Part shown: positions 1 through 10,270 of the stretch, one piece after another
Numbering within the stretch: the stretch's first letter is position 1
Layout of the letters: every line of letters begins with the position of its first letter
Assembly: GCA_037176845.1 (NCBI GenBank)
Contig: JAYKXP010000211.1
Location: forward strand, 1-63,951
DNA from: Paramarasmius palmivorus
Lineage: Eukaryota; Basidiomycota; Agaricomycetes; Agaricales; Marasmiaceae
Direction of reading: 5' to 3'
Length of the DNA stretch: 63,951 bases
Program-made: the position numbers and the translations under genes
Notes under the pieces: generated by a model
The model's database searches: none
Told to the model about the DNA's origin: nothing
What the model saw: the letters and a program-made list of their open reading frames with translations, nothing else

Positions 1-239
1 ACACGACTTGCAGCCCTAAGTATCCCAGGCCGGATATTAAAAAGGAAATGATAGAGGAAATGATAAAGGAAAAAATATAGATACTGACCCGGTAATAGAT
101 GGTATCCGTCCCCGAATATGACATCTATCCTTTCACCGGAAACAGCTCCTGTTTTGGACAGGATTTACTTGTTTTCTGTTCCCTAAAGGTTCAAAGAAAA
201 TAGATAATCTTTTAGTCCGGATTTAGCAAAGGAAAAGGA

Positions 240-366
240 CCTTATCTGAGCCCAGAAAGGAATCAAATTGGGGCCCGGAAATCATATGCATCCGGAATCA
301 GATAGATGGTCTTTCTCCGCGTCATTTTGCAATGGACGATAATCGGAGGATAAGGCTCAGATAAGG
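240..366. repeat. Small MITE-like inverted-repeat block
   Basis: A perfect 13-bp terminal inverted repeat, CCTTATCTGAGCC at 240-252 and its reverse complement at 354-366, bounds 127 bp of non-coding DNA. No clear target-site duplication was found. The rest of 1-657 is A-rich, repetitive non-coding sequence in which I see no gene. A short inverted repeat can arise by chance, so the MITE reading is an inference. Confidence 0.3.
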
Positions 367-657
367 GGGCGCCAATCTCGCGTTTGTCGGTACGCGTCGT
401 ATGTAGTCGGGCATGTAGTCGGATGTCTAGTACAATGGAACAGATTGATCGTAGTTTTGCAGATGGTGAAAGTATATATCAAATAACAAGAAGTTATACA
501 GAGATTCAATTTATCCCACTGTCATTCACATTTGTCCTGAGATGAGTGCCAACTCCTCATTGTACCTCAATGCCCGTCCCTCGACAAACCGCCACACAAA
601 TTGCTCAGTGTGATCGATTAAGAAAAGTTCCTTGTGATGCTTTGTGCCTACTCGATG

Positions 658-3240
658 TTAGGCACATGAGACGCAGGAAGGACTAGGCGGCGTACATCCG
701 ATGCACATCTGATTCGTCCTGGTCCCGATGATTTCCAACAGCAGATGGATGGTTGACTCTGGAGGACAATCAGCGCCTTAAGGTCGGAGTTGACAGAAAA
801 CTTACCAATTTTTTTACTGTAAGAAACTTCTACCGCTCCGACCAATACCACATTTGCCTTGCAATCTCGTTGTATTTCTCCCATCCGTCTCTCAACGTCG
901 TTCGTAATTCCTATTTTGTAGCGTATTCCCATTCCCGGATGAGTTGGCCAAGAGATGGTACAGCAATAGATAAAGCCGGGATGCTCATCGTCTGCAAGAG
1001 TACCAAGCGTGTCGTCGATGTAGCGAAGAATGGTTTGAGTTTCGACGAGTGTGGCGGGCATGGCGTCAAAGAAGACGGGACAGTGCTGAGAACGTCGCAG
1101 AGAGAATACAAGAAATGAATGAAAGCAAAAAAAATGAATACTCATGTACTTACAAGGGCGAGGGTTTTTAGAACGTCGAGATAATGAAGAGGAGCTTGAG
1201 AAAATAGGTCAGAGTGGTTAGAGAAGAGGATATGGAGACCTACTCACTGAAGACGATAAACTCTAGATGCAACCTGCCTTCGTATCCTGACCAGCTGTCT
1301 ATCGTCACTCTTGACTACCCCTCGCTTGACCTATAAAATAATGTCAAACTTGATCCAGGTACTCATCAATACAGCGTGAACTACATACCTTCACGCTCGC
1401 GCGTTGTGCCCGAAACTGAGAGATTGTAGGGCTGCAACGATCCACAATCTTCAAGGCTTCCACCGGCGACAGAATAGGTGGCTTCATCTCGGAAAGGGTA
1501 ACATCCGTCAACGGATAACTGACGTGCACTGTCCGTTCAATATTGGCTCGAAGTTTGTATCCTCCGACAGTGACTTCGGATTCCGGTGGGAACTCGATAG
1601 TTCGCCAGTTGGCCTCTTGGCCAGCGGAAGTTAATATTTGATACGCACTATGGGGAGATGCAGGGGTGTCCTAAGTCGTGATTTGCCGAAGTGCGGGTCG
1701 AGTTCCCAAGTTTAGTTCTCGTTCATACCTATTGACAGTCGTTAGTTATTTGTTTGAACGCGCAAGACTCTCGCATACCACAGTAAGCGGCTCCAAAATT
1801 CACCCCAAGACCAACGTCTCTGATCCGTCTCTCATGATCTAATGACGCCACCATACCAGCCAGTTTCCATAGAATGAGGTTCCGATGGTTCACCCCCCAC
1901 TCCTTCTTGGCAAGATAGTAATTCGTTGCTTGTAATCGTTGGAACACCCCTTTGGCACTGAAATCACCGGATGTCGTCGTAAGTGGTGTGGAGTCAGAGG
2001 TGTGATGTCGGCGACGGGCTGAAGTTGTAATAGGCTGCTGTTTCAGGTGTAACTCGAATGGGCTCCTCGTGAGTGGTAATCACTGATGTGGGAAAAACTT
2101 AGAGAGAGAGAAAACTGCCGAGAAAGGACGTACGAACATGAATCGCTGTGGGATTAGGCTGGAGCTCAGCGGCAATTTCAGGCTGGGAGGAGGATCTGCA
2201 GCTTGCAATGTTAGTTGACTTGTATATAATACAGCAAGTAGCGACTACTCACTGAGATTGAACATGTATCGAACCTTTCTTTAGTCACCAGAGTTGCAAC
2301 GGCGCTACTACGGATGGCTATGGCCTGCTTGTCGAGCGTTGTTCGGCCTGACTCTCCGGATCCCATGCCCTTCTTGAAGGGCGTTACAACACGATGCGTA
2401 TTTCGTGCACTGCGTGCGGGTGTACTCAAAGCAAGTGATGACGAGCAGGGTGTTTGGAAGGAAGCATTTGAGGTAGAGGCAGATAGAGGCTGTTGTGGTC
2501 GAGCGGTGCTAGATTCTACATGGTTAGAGGTGGGTAGTGCGGTACTGCAATTGATTGGGGTGGGGGAAGTCGTGGTTTTGCCATTCTGCGCTAGGAATGG
2601 CTTGGGTCTATGCTCATCTAGTGCCTTCGTGACTAGTGGGGATGCGAATTTGGGGGAGGTAGATGCGAGTCCGGAGCTTGAAGTAGGAGCGCTCTTTATT
2701 GACTGGAGGTGGGCATGGTGTGGAGACGAAGCTGAAGGCATTTCCTAGTGAGCGCAAGTGCCCTCGTTGCGCCGAATGTACAGGAATTTCGATGCTGGAT
2801 GCCATACTGAATGCATTCTCTCCTGAAGTATTTGGTGTATCTGGTGCGCCATCTACCAAATCGCTCTCGTCTTCTTTGAAGCCTTCGCAAGTGCAGTAGC
2901 AGAAGGCGCAATGAACCCTTTCCTGTGGTACAATGGGTGCTGCACTAGTCGTTGCTTTCAGTGATGACCGGAGCAAGTGATACTGTCTGAAACCCCATGA
3001 GTGCATACGCTTGCGAAGCTCCCGAATAAAACCATGAAGAATAATATTTCTCTTCGGGGGCTCTGGAGAAGACCGGTCGCTTCCTTCCCAATCATCCGAT
3101 TGATTTATATTGATGCCCTGGCAGCACCAAAAGCAGGCTTCATTGGCTGCGCATGAGAGGAAGGTGTCGAGAAACTGATTGCAAATGGGTTGGTATCCGA
3201 ACTCTGCGAATGACTGCCTTAACCCGTTGCACAGAGAGTC
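658..3240 (-). CDS. T5orf172 / GIY-YIG-type protein, multi-exon
   Basis: The C-terminal part is a T5orf172 (DUF1766, MUG113-like) domain of the GIY-YIG nuclease superfamily. The core reads GFIY, then a short insert, then YKIGITNDVERRM, followed by KKIESTIHLLLEII; the K-E pair after the core fits the family pattern. The stop is the TAA at 658-660. Proposed C-terminal exons: about 658-760, 806-1100, 1150-1191, 1245-1332 and 1391-1529, joined by GT-AG introns. A further exon at about 1730-2000 and a Ser/Thr/Pro-rich exon at about 2253-2741 precede them. An N-terminal segment at about 2800-3240 is rich in Cys pairs (FWCC, HCAFCYCTC). The joins between 1.6 and 2.8 kb and the start codon are not settled. 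Fungal members with a long disordered N-terminus are common; the cellular role is unknown to me. Confidence 0.65.
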
Positions 3241-5259
3241 AGTTCATGCAAGACCTACATAGCACATAGCACGTACCACAGTAATTTGTCGATTTTCATA
3301 TATATATCACGAACCAGTTTCTTTTCCCCTCCGGAAGATCAGCAAATACTATAGGATTTTCAACCGAGAAGCGAGGTCATGGTGGTTGCAGAGGAAATTA
3401 ATCTCCCGCTTTTGGGAAATTTCCTCCCGCGGCCTTTCCCGATCTAGATATCCAACAGGTAACTCATAGCTCTCCAGACTCCGATATCGAGCTTTTATCA
3501 CGACTCTCAGAGTGCTCAAAAGTATTCATGGACATTAACATTAGGAATGTCCACTTCGCTGGCCGCGCCAGAAGCCTTCGAGTCAAGAATGAGGTGCGTG
3601 GTAGTACCTCTCCAGTGTCCGAATAGTTCTTCTAGGACTCACGCTCCTCGATACTATAGATTAATCATGGATAGTATAACGACAGCGAGCGTGCCTTCAT
3701 TGAAACAGTTGTTCCTTCGAGTCATATTCAATAAGCGTGTTGTATGGCATATTCATATTCGAGTGCGGTGATACATGATACACTTAGCAATCTGTTTTGG
3801 TAGTAAGACTGTGCCAAAGAGCACCAAAAAATACAAGGTACGAAATAAGGTTCAAAAAACGGGTAAGTACTAATCATGAGAGGTTCCGCCACAAAAGTAT
3901 GAGTACCGGATGCATAGTCAATGGACCAGCGCACGAAACATCGAAAACTGCAGAGTATCTCATCGCTACTGCACGAAAAGCCCACCTTAATTATAAACAC
4001 GCCGGACGTATGATTATACACGTTGAACCGGTGCAGAGACCAATCACGCTCCTCTTCTAGGAGGTTGCTAGGGCGTAGCCGACAGCTTCGGGGACGAACT
4101 CCAGGAAATGATGACAGGCTTTGCGAGTGTGTTGAGCCAGAACGCTCCGCTGGTCAGGTATTCTTCAATGTGAGGGTTAACGTTCAAACGTTCATATTGT
4201 TCAGGAAGCCCGGGCCAGTCTCGTCCATGATGAGGTTGCGACACGTTCGGTACGCGGATTCGCCTGATTCTAACAAGAATGAGTTCAAAGGAACAATCTG
4301 AACATGCACTTGCATGTACAGACCATCGTCATCGGCGTCTTCAAATAACAGAGGTGGGTATTCACTACTACAGTTGTAAAATCGATTGGGTCATCCTTGT
4401 CTGAGGAACGTGAGGAAGTGCCATCAGCAGGAAGAGGGTGGGTAGCTGCACAGGAGCACAAGCCTTTATATGGTCCGAACTTCTCCCGAGATGCCTAAAC
4501 TGGTGTCTGGAATGGGTCGGTGTCAACCTCCGACAGAAACGAGTTCGCTACAAGTGATCCATTCATTCAGAAATTTTTCGTGCATCCATGACCTGTACAT
4601 TACAAGTAAATATTGCCGACCTTCTGATACATTTCTGGCGGCTCGGTATGCTTAGCCTAGTGTGAAGTCACGCATCTAACAAACATTTTAGTGACATTAC
4701 GCAGGGTGAATGAGGAATACGCACCCGTCTACACTCTGCGGGCACAAATCTGACATTTTATATCTCCGGTCTTTGCAAGCCTTTATAATCAACACACTGA
4801 GCTGGCTGGCCATCAGAGTTGAAGGCTGCGTTGAAATAACCAATGTGAGTTCAAAAAAGATAAGGTCCATCAGAAAACTGAGACTCATACGCTCCACTCG
4901 GCATGTCCCACATTCACACCTCGTACTGCAAGATGAAGACCACTGTCATATCGATAGCCTTGGAACAGGACTCCGTTCAACGATGCATGCGCGCGAGCTT
5001 GGTTTCCCAGGCCAATAAGTTAGATTGCGGTGAGCTGAAGCAGGATAACCCCCGAGCGACCCATGGTGTAATCGACATGATCTTGTCCTCGATAAACATC
5101 ACTATGCCTTCCATGGCCTTCCATGGCCAGATCCGAGCACCTTTCTAAAGACCATACAGCACTGATGTATGATATTACTTGCTGGAATGCTTGGCTTGAT
5201 AACCTCTGAGCATGGCATTTGTGGTTCGACTTGTTATTTGTAACCATGGAAATTTGAAT
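3241..5259. other. Intergenic, no gene seen
   Basis: About 2 kb upstream of the T5orf172 gene. Only short open frames without recognisable motifs or consistent exon chains occur on either strand. Confidence 0.4.
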
Positions 5260-5640
5260 CTAGCGGTGCATAGGATATGGCGATGGTACGCGGTCGAGAA
5301 GAGGCGAGATGAGCAGCAGGGAGATTTTTAGCAGTGCCGACGGGGTAGAGGACAATGCAGCAACGTTGTCAGCGTGCCGGGACTCTTGTAGCAAAAGGGG
5401 CGGTAGAAGAGTATCCAAGCGACGCAAACTAGAATACTGGTCATCTATCAGAATTTGGCCAGAAAGGGGAATATGAGAAACATACTTGAGTTGAAGAATG
5501 CGTGGTGATGATGAGCTCTTGAAGGGAATCTCATATTTCTTGGAACACATGTCAAAGTTTGTGATCCTCGTCGATGATGACACGAACGAGTGGGATGAGA
5601 GCTATCCGGATGACGAGTGAGTATCATAGACGCATTTTCA
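5260..5640 (-). pseudogene. Possible relic of an SNF2-type ATPase
   Basis: On the minus strand one frame reads RVIIDEDHKL, which resembles the Walker B/DEGH motif of SNF2-family helicases. About 50 codons further, in another frame, LKYVSHIPLSGQILIDDQ resembles the usual L-SGTP-I-N motif. Frames are interrupted by stops and the classical motifs are altered. If real, it is a decayed fragment; the match rests on two short motifs and could be chance. Confidence 0.2.
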
Positions 5641-6581
5641 GAAAAGATAACGCACCGTGGTTTTCAAGATGCTGCTACTCTAACGTCCTGTCTGTCATAT
5701 TCGACCGCACTTGATGGGGAGGTAGACGGCGCCGTAGTTTCTAGTACGGTAGACTTGATCCTGGAACTATAGAGGTGCGTCAGAGGAGTGGCATGAGGTA
5801 AGCATGATGAAATTACCGTGTTGACGTGATTATTTAGCTAGGAGTTGACCATGAATGAGCATCCTTGGCCACCGGTAGCAAACTCGGTCCGTACAGCTCG
5901 GTTTGCTGCCAGTTGTATGGCGGTGTGGGAGTAGACAGAACATAGCGAGCAGGGGAAAATTCGAAATCATTGGTGTCGGGTCCTTCTGTAGAGGAACGAT
6001 GACTACGAGAGGAGAGACGCCAACGAACGAAAGAAAAATGCCGCGGGGCCGGGGAACCGAGGAAAAGGGCTGTGCTTCGGATAGAAGGCTCCCCAATAAA
6101 GAACGACCTTATTACATTCGAACTCGTAGACATCGATTTCGTATTACTGGGACGAATCTCAGCATGGAGCTACATATGTAAGTTAGGACCTTGGGAATAG
6201 AAGAAGGAAACTCGTTAATCGCATCACCACCACGTAACGTTTGTATGTTTCACTGAATCATCAGAACGCGTATGTCGCACTCGTAAACTGCATAACCTAT
6301 CAACTATCTAAGAGTTCCACACCTCTTTGTCCCGTCGTTGGGTCTAAGTAGAAAGATGGTTTCCGCTCATGTAGTTATCTTCTATGTATATTCGAACCAG
6401 ACTTCTAAGATTGGCCAAGTAGTAGGAAAATATACAAAATTACATGGGGATTAGAGTATACGTGACAATGGGAAAGGTACAAGGAATAGCTGGGTTTTAC
6501 AAAAAGGAGATACCAAGAAGACGATATACAGAATTAGATGGGAAGTAGAGGACGAGACAACGAGAAAGGAGGAGACAAAAA
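5641..6581. other. Intergenic, no gene seen
   Basis: Downstream flank of the RING-finger gene. Open frames here are short and overlap each other on both strands; none has a motif I recognise. Confidence 0.4.
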
Positions 6582-7385
6582 TTACATCCGGGGAGAAGAG
6601 AGTAATTTCGCTGCGAGAGGCCAATAAAAGGCCGTGCGGGGCGGGGGATTCTCGTTGGGTTCCTTCACAAGATCGATCATATCCCGTACCGGACGTGACA
6701 CCAATGGTCGACCTACGATAGGCCGACGACAAAGAGGGCAGTCGACGTCTCTTCTACCCAAACAAGCACGTCGATGCAGCTTGAGGCAAGGGGCACAAAA
6801 TGTGTGCCCACAGGGCTGAAGACTACAGGTAGCGAGTCAGGGGTGTTATAATAAACGGTGATGGAGTAAGGAGCTCACGCATAAGGTTGCCAGGCGAGGT
6901 CCAAACACATAGGACACGACGCAAGAACTCTGACGCTGTTCTTCAGAGCAATCAATTGGGTTTGGGGATCCTAAGACAAAGCATCAATCTCTAGTAGGAT
7001 GAAACGCTTGGCGGAGAGGCCTCACATTGATGTTGGCTTGCATACCACTATGTGCTGAAGGAGCTGAGATCGGGATAGCTTGAACGGCGACAGGTGTGTT
7101 CTTGGGGTGTCATTCAGCATTTACAGAGCCTTGATAGTGAGAAACCCATACCTGAGTTTGAGACCCAGAAGAGTGACGGCTGGAGTTGCTTGGCTCGTCA
7201 TCAGAGTCGGAGATGGATATGACAGATGGACTTCTGGCCCTGGAACGTCTATTGCGCGAAAGGTAAGTCCGACGCACACTGAGGGAAGCGACAGTGGCAC
7301 GCGGTGGAGAATGACTTCGGGTTCGAGTGGCAGGCGAAGCAGAGGAAGTTGAGGTAGAAATTCGACGTGAAGTGACCTTGACCAT
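6582..7385 (-). CDS. RING-finger protein (C3HC4), putative E3 ubiquitin ligase
   Basis: Four exons close in frame: 7152-7385, 7026-7100, 6879-6970 and 6582-6822, giving 213 residues. The first ~80 residues are basic and Ser/Arg-rich with an acidic stretch (SISDSDDEPSN), as in disordered nuclear proteins. The RING lies at about residues 118-160: CPMC, then PCGHTFCAPC, then CPLC, i.e. the C-x2-C / C-x-H-x2-C-x2-C / C-x2-C zinc ligands. The family normally binds an E2 enzyme and passes on ubiquitin; substrate unknown. The start MVKVTSRR is the first Met of the open exon. Its upstream region lies in a dispersed repeat shared with the gene at 26.6 kb. Confidence 0.8.
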
Positions 7386-7432
7386 GGTGAGAGCTGAAAG
7401 AAGTCTGAGGGCAGGTAAGGAAAAGGATGAAT

Positions 7433-7830
7433 ACCAGGTTTATAAACCATACCTCTGCCTTGAGCCTCATGCAAACAGAGCAGGTCAAGTTTCTTTGTCT
7501 TCATCGGAATATCTGTTTGTACGCCATGTGAGGGAGTAGTGAGCGATCATGATGGTGAGAGGTGAAGAGTGTGAAATGGTCAGGTCGGTCAGGGTCCGAC
7601 ATCAAGCTTTCAAGTCCGACCTCCTCGCATTGCGTCATTGTGCTCGGTTTCTCTTCTTCCCGAGCAAGCGTCAAGGCAGCGTCAAGTTGGCCCACTTCTT
7701 TCATCGGTCCACATGGAGTGCACACGACAACGGCACGACACCATTTCAAACAAGTCGGGAGTCAAATTGTGAAAAAGTCGGATAGCACCCGACTACCACG
7801 GTTTACTTTGCTGTCTTCCGATTTCGAACC
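7433..7830 (+). repeat. Dispersed repeat, copy 1
   Basis: Begins near GGTTTATAAACCATACCTC and ends near TTTGCTGTCTTCCGA. Related copies lie at 26690-27040 (same strand) and 18838-19280 (opposite strand). Shared words include CCATACCTCTGCCTTGAGCC, GTAGTGAGCGATCATGAT and CATGGAGTGCACACGAC. Copies differ by small indels and substitutions. No coding capacity is consistent between copies. It lies just upstream of the RING-finger gene. Confidence 0.75.
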
Positions 7831-7835
7831 CATTT

Positions 7836-7935
7836 TATTCGTCGATTTTTTCTCTCAAGATGATGCTTGCAGCCAATATCTGATTGAAGGAACATCAGGG
7901 GATACCCTTTTTCCCTCTCCATTCCCCGATTTAAC
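7836..7935 (+). repeat. Block shared with 32.1 kb
   Basis: Shares an ordered block with 32104-32250: a TTTTCCTCGAT/GTCGATTTTTTC stretch, then GCTTGCAGC, CAATA and CTGAT, GAAGG, then CACCCTTT/TACCCTTT. In both places the block precedes, by 0.6 kb and 3.7 kb, a member of the same small membrane-protein gene pair. The remaining sequence up to 8478 shows no gene; it is the upstream region of the 8479 gene. Confidence 0.45.
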
Positions 7936-8478
7936 TCCAAAATCTCATTCTTTGCTCGCAACTGATTCATTAATGATGAAATTAGAAAAGGCGCGCATGT
8001 ACAGCGACCACTCGGCACCATTCTACACTCTTCCCATTTGGACTTCGTGATGATATTGATCATGCAGCGACTGTGGTCAGTTCCTTTTTCGCATTGTCTA
8101 CCCTTCGTTTGTACCGACATATTCTTCGATGCAGCTCTCACTTCCAATCTCCCGGCGATATTGCACATGAGTTGTGGATTCTGCCGATGCAAGTACATTC
8201 AGCTCACGAGAAATACACAACCATTTATGTCTGGTTCACCTGCGACAGACACCGAAGTCCTTTCACTGGAATCACGTCGTGGCATATATGCCTACGTGGA
8301 CAACGTACATCATGTACATCATGCCAAACATGTGAATGATTTTCGATGTCCGAAGTCATTTCTAGTTCCTTTGTTCGTTTTGGTATTTCTAAATGTCTGT
8401 TGAGGGCCTCCCTTCTTTCATCCCAGGCTTCATTGCTTTCAGATTTGCAACTTTCACGCCCCCCTCACTCATCCAACT

Positions 8479-8973
8479 ATGACCACCGCCAGTACATCGC
8501 TATCACAGGTATGTTCCACCTCTTCCGTTGACCACTTCCCCGCTTGACATGAATGTTAGGGCGTTGACATGGAAGATTTTCCGGAGCTCCGAGGTCTGGA
8601 GGCCATTGTAGCAGTAGCACAGGTGCAGGTCCACCATGTCAACGAAATTCAGGCGGAACTCCGCACTTTACAAGTGGGCAATATCCATCGAACGAAGCAC
8701 TCACGGCCTGTCTCACGTTTCACCTACAGATCGCGACTGATATGTTACTTCATGAGTTATGGGTGCTAAGAATGGAGGAAGAGTCACGCACCAAACTCAG
8801 TTTTCCGGTTAGTTCCTTGTGCCTCATTCCGTCGCGGCGAGGCTGAATTCTCAGTGTAGCATATTCTCATCATATCGATCCTCGTATTGGGAGTTTGGAA
8901 GCTCCTGTCATTCCTTGTTATCAGGCTTTTTCGGGGCTTTAGGGGCATTGTCTTGAAACTGCGAAGAGGTTGA
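8479..8973 (+). CDS. Small coiled-coil, single-pass membrane protein (paralogue A)
   Basis: Four exons, all splice phases 0: 8479-8508, 8560-8673, 8730-8807 and 8860-8973, giving 111 residues. The middle reads LEAIVAVAQVQVHHVNEIQ and continues into a leucine-spaced helix. The last exon is strongly hydrophobic (HILIISILVLGVWKLLSFL) followed by a basic tail ending LRRG, a likely membrane anchor with the positive side inside. The start is the Met after CCAACT and is supported by the closed exon chain. A paralogue with the same order (short N-terminal exon, LEAI-AVA-VQ helix, hydrophobic C-terminus) is at 35889-36562. Function unknown; each exon is too short to stand out alone. Confidence 0.6.
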
Positions 8974-9097
8974 CTACAAGGATGATAGCCGTATGAAGTT
9001 CTCGCGCACGTAGTTCTTCCTGAATATCTTCTTGGATCATCTTTCTGAATACATACACTGCATGAGTTTTAACGTGCAATAATGTCTTTGTTACCAC

Positions 9098-9977
9098 TTA
9101 GTCGCAGCTAACACCAACGCCGTCATATGGTCCTGGATGGTCGTACATGTTACCTTGGAAAATTGGTCGACGACGGTGATTTCAGTGAACTACTTTGAGG
9201 CCTAGATTGGAAGACGTTACATACCAACGAAGATGAATGTCGTCGATGGAGCAGCCCTTGGCGGTGCTGTCTTGACCTGTATAGAATATTCAGATTCGCG
9301 GTGCACAGTGCTCGACGACAGCTTAACTTACTAGGGCAGACGTTCCAGAGTTTTCCATTCGGATGCGGACTTCACCTTGCGGGCGAGATCTTCGTCCTAA
9401 GGGCGTCGTCATCGACGTAGACTTGCGATGATGGCATACCTGGAATGATAGGGACGATTTCGTATATATCCATTGGTTCTGATATCAGCATTGGGGAGTT
9501 GCCGAAGCTAGGCGTCAATGTCGAGTAGTCGAGCACCGATGTCTGCCTAGGGGAGACTACGTCAATGTGAGAGTTTGCAGTACCCGGTACAAGTATCCCA
9601 GCGAGTTCTGGATAAGAGAATGGTGAGACGAATGTCTATCGAGGGGGTGGTCAACTGTTGCAATGCTTTTTTGTGTTGTTATCTACCATGGTTTTCTTCG
9701 CTGCGAGGATCTCGGCTGTGGCTCTAGGTCAGAAAGTCAATAACGATAGATCTATGTCAAGGAGGATGTACTTTTCCTGAACCCCTGCGAGACCGCTGTG
9801 AACTTCGACCGAGGAGCATACCCCGAAGAACAGGGATGTGGCCCATCTGTACAGATGGATTCGTTGCTTTACTGTCCAATGCCAGCCGTCCGTTTCAACG
9901 GTGTTTGTCAAGATGAAACCGACATTTCTGAGCCCCAATATGTGCGTCGTGCGACGAAGTGCTAAGTCGTCGGACAT
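9098..9977 (-). CDS. Unrecognised protein, six exons
   Basis: A chain of six exons with GT-AG borders closes in frame: 9772-9977, 9687-9723, 9440-9635, 9332-9396, 9225-9276 and 9098-9153, giving 203 residues. Introns are 43-71 bp, typical of the other genes here. I recognise no domain. Exon 3 carries VSPRQTSVLDYSTLTPSFG and SEPMDIYEIVPIIPG. An alternative in-frame start lies further upstream near 10067. In exon 4 a second frame is also open, so part of the model may be wrong. Confidence 0.4.
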
Positions 9978-10270
9978 CGTCGGACAACCCGTCGGAAGTG
10001 TTTGTGGAGAAAAAGCGGGCACGTTTCGTAACGCGGGAACTTTAGGTACAACTTGGGTGTCATACAACCGTTATTCCTTAACTTGCGTCTGGACGTCTCT
10101 TCACCATCAATATCGAATTGATACTATGAGCAGCGTTCAGCAAACCCACCCGCGCGTGCTTCGTACCGACATGGATATAAAAGGCAGCTGACGTTCTTTG
10201 TTCTCCAGAATCTTCACCTTCGCGTCAAAACCTACCTAATTTTCAGGCCGGAGGGGCGCCTGAGGTAGCC

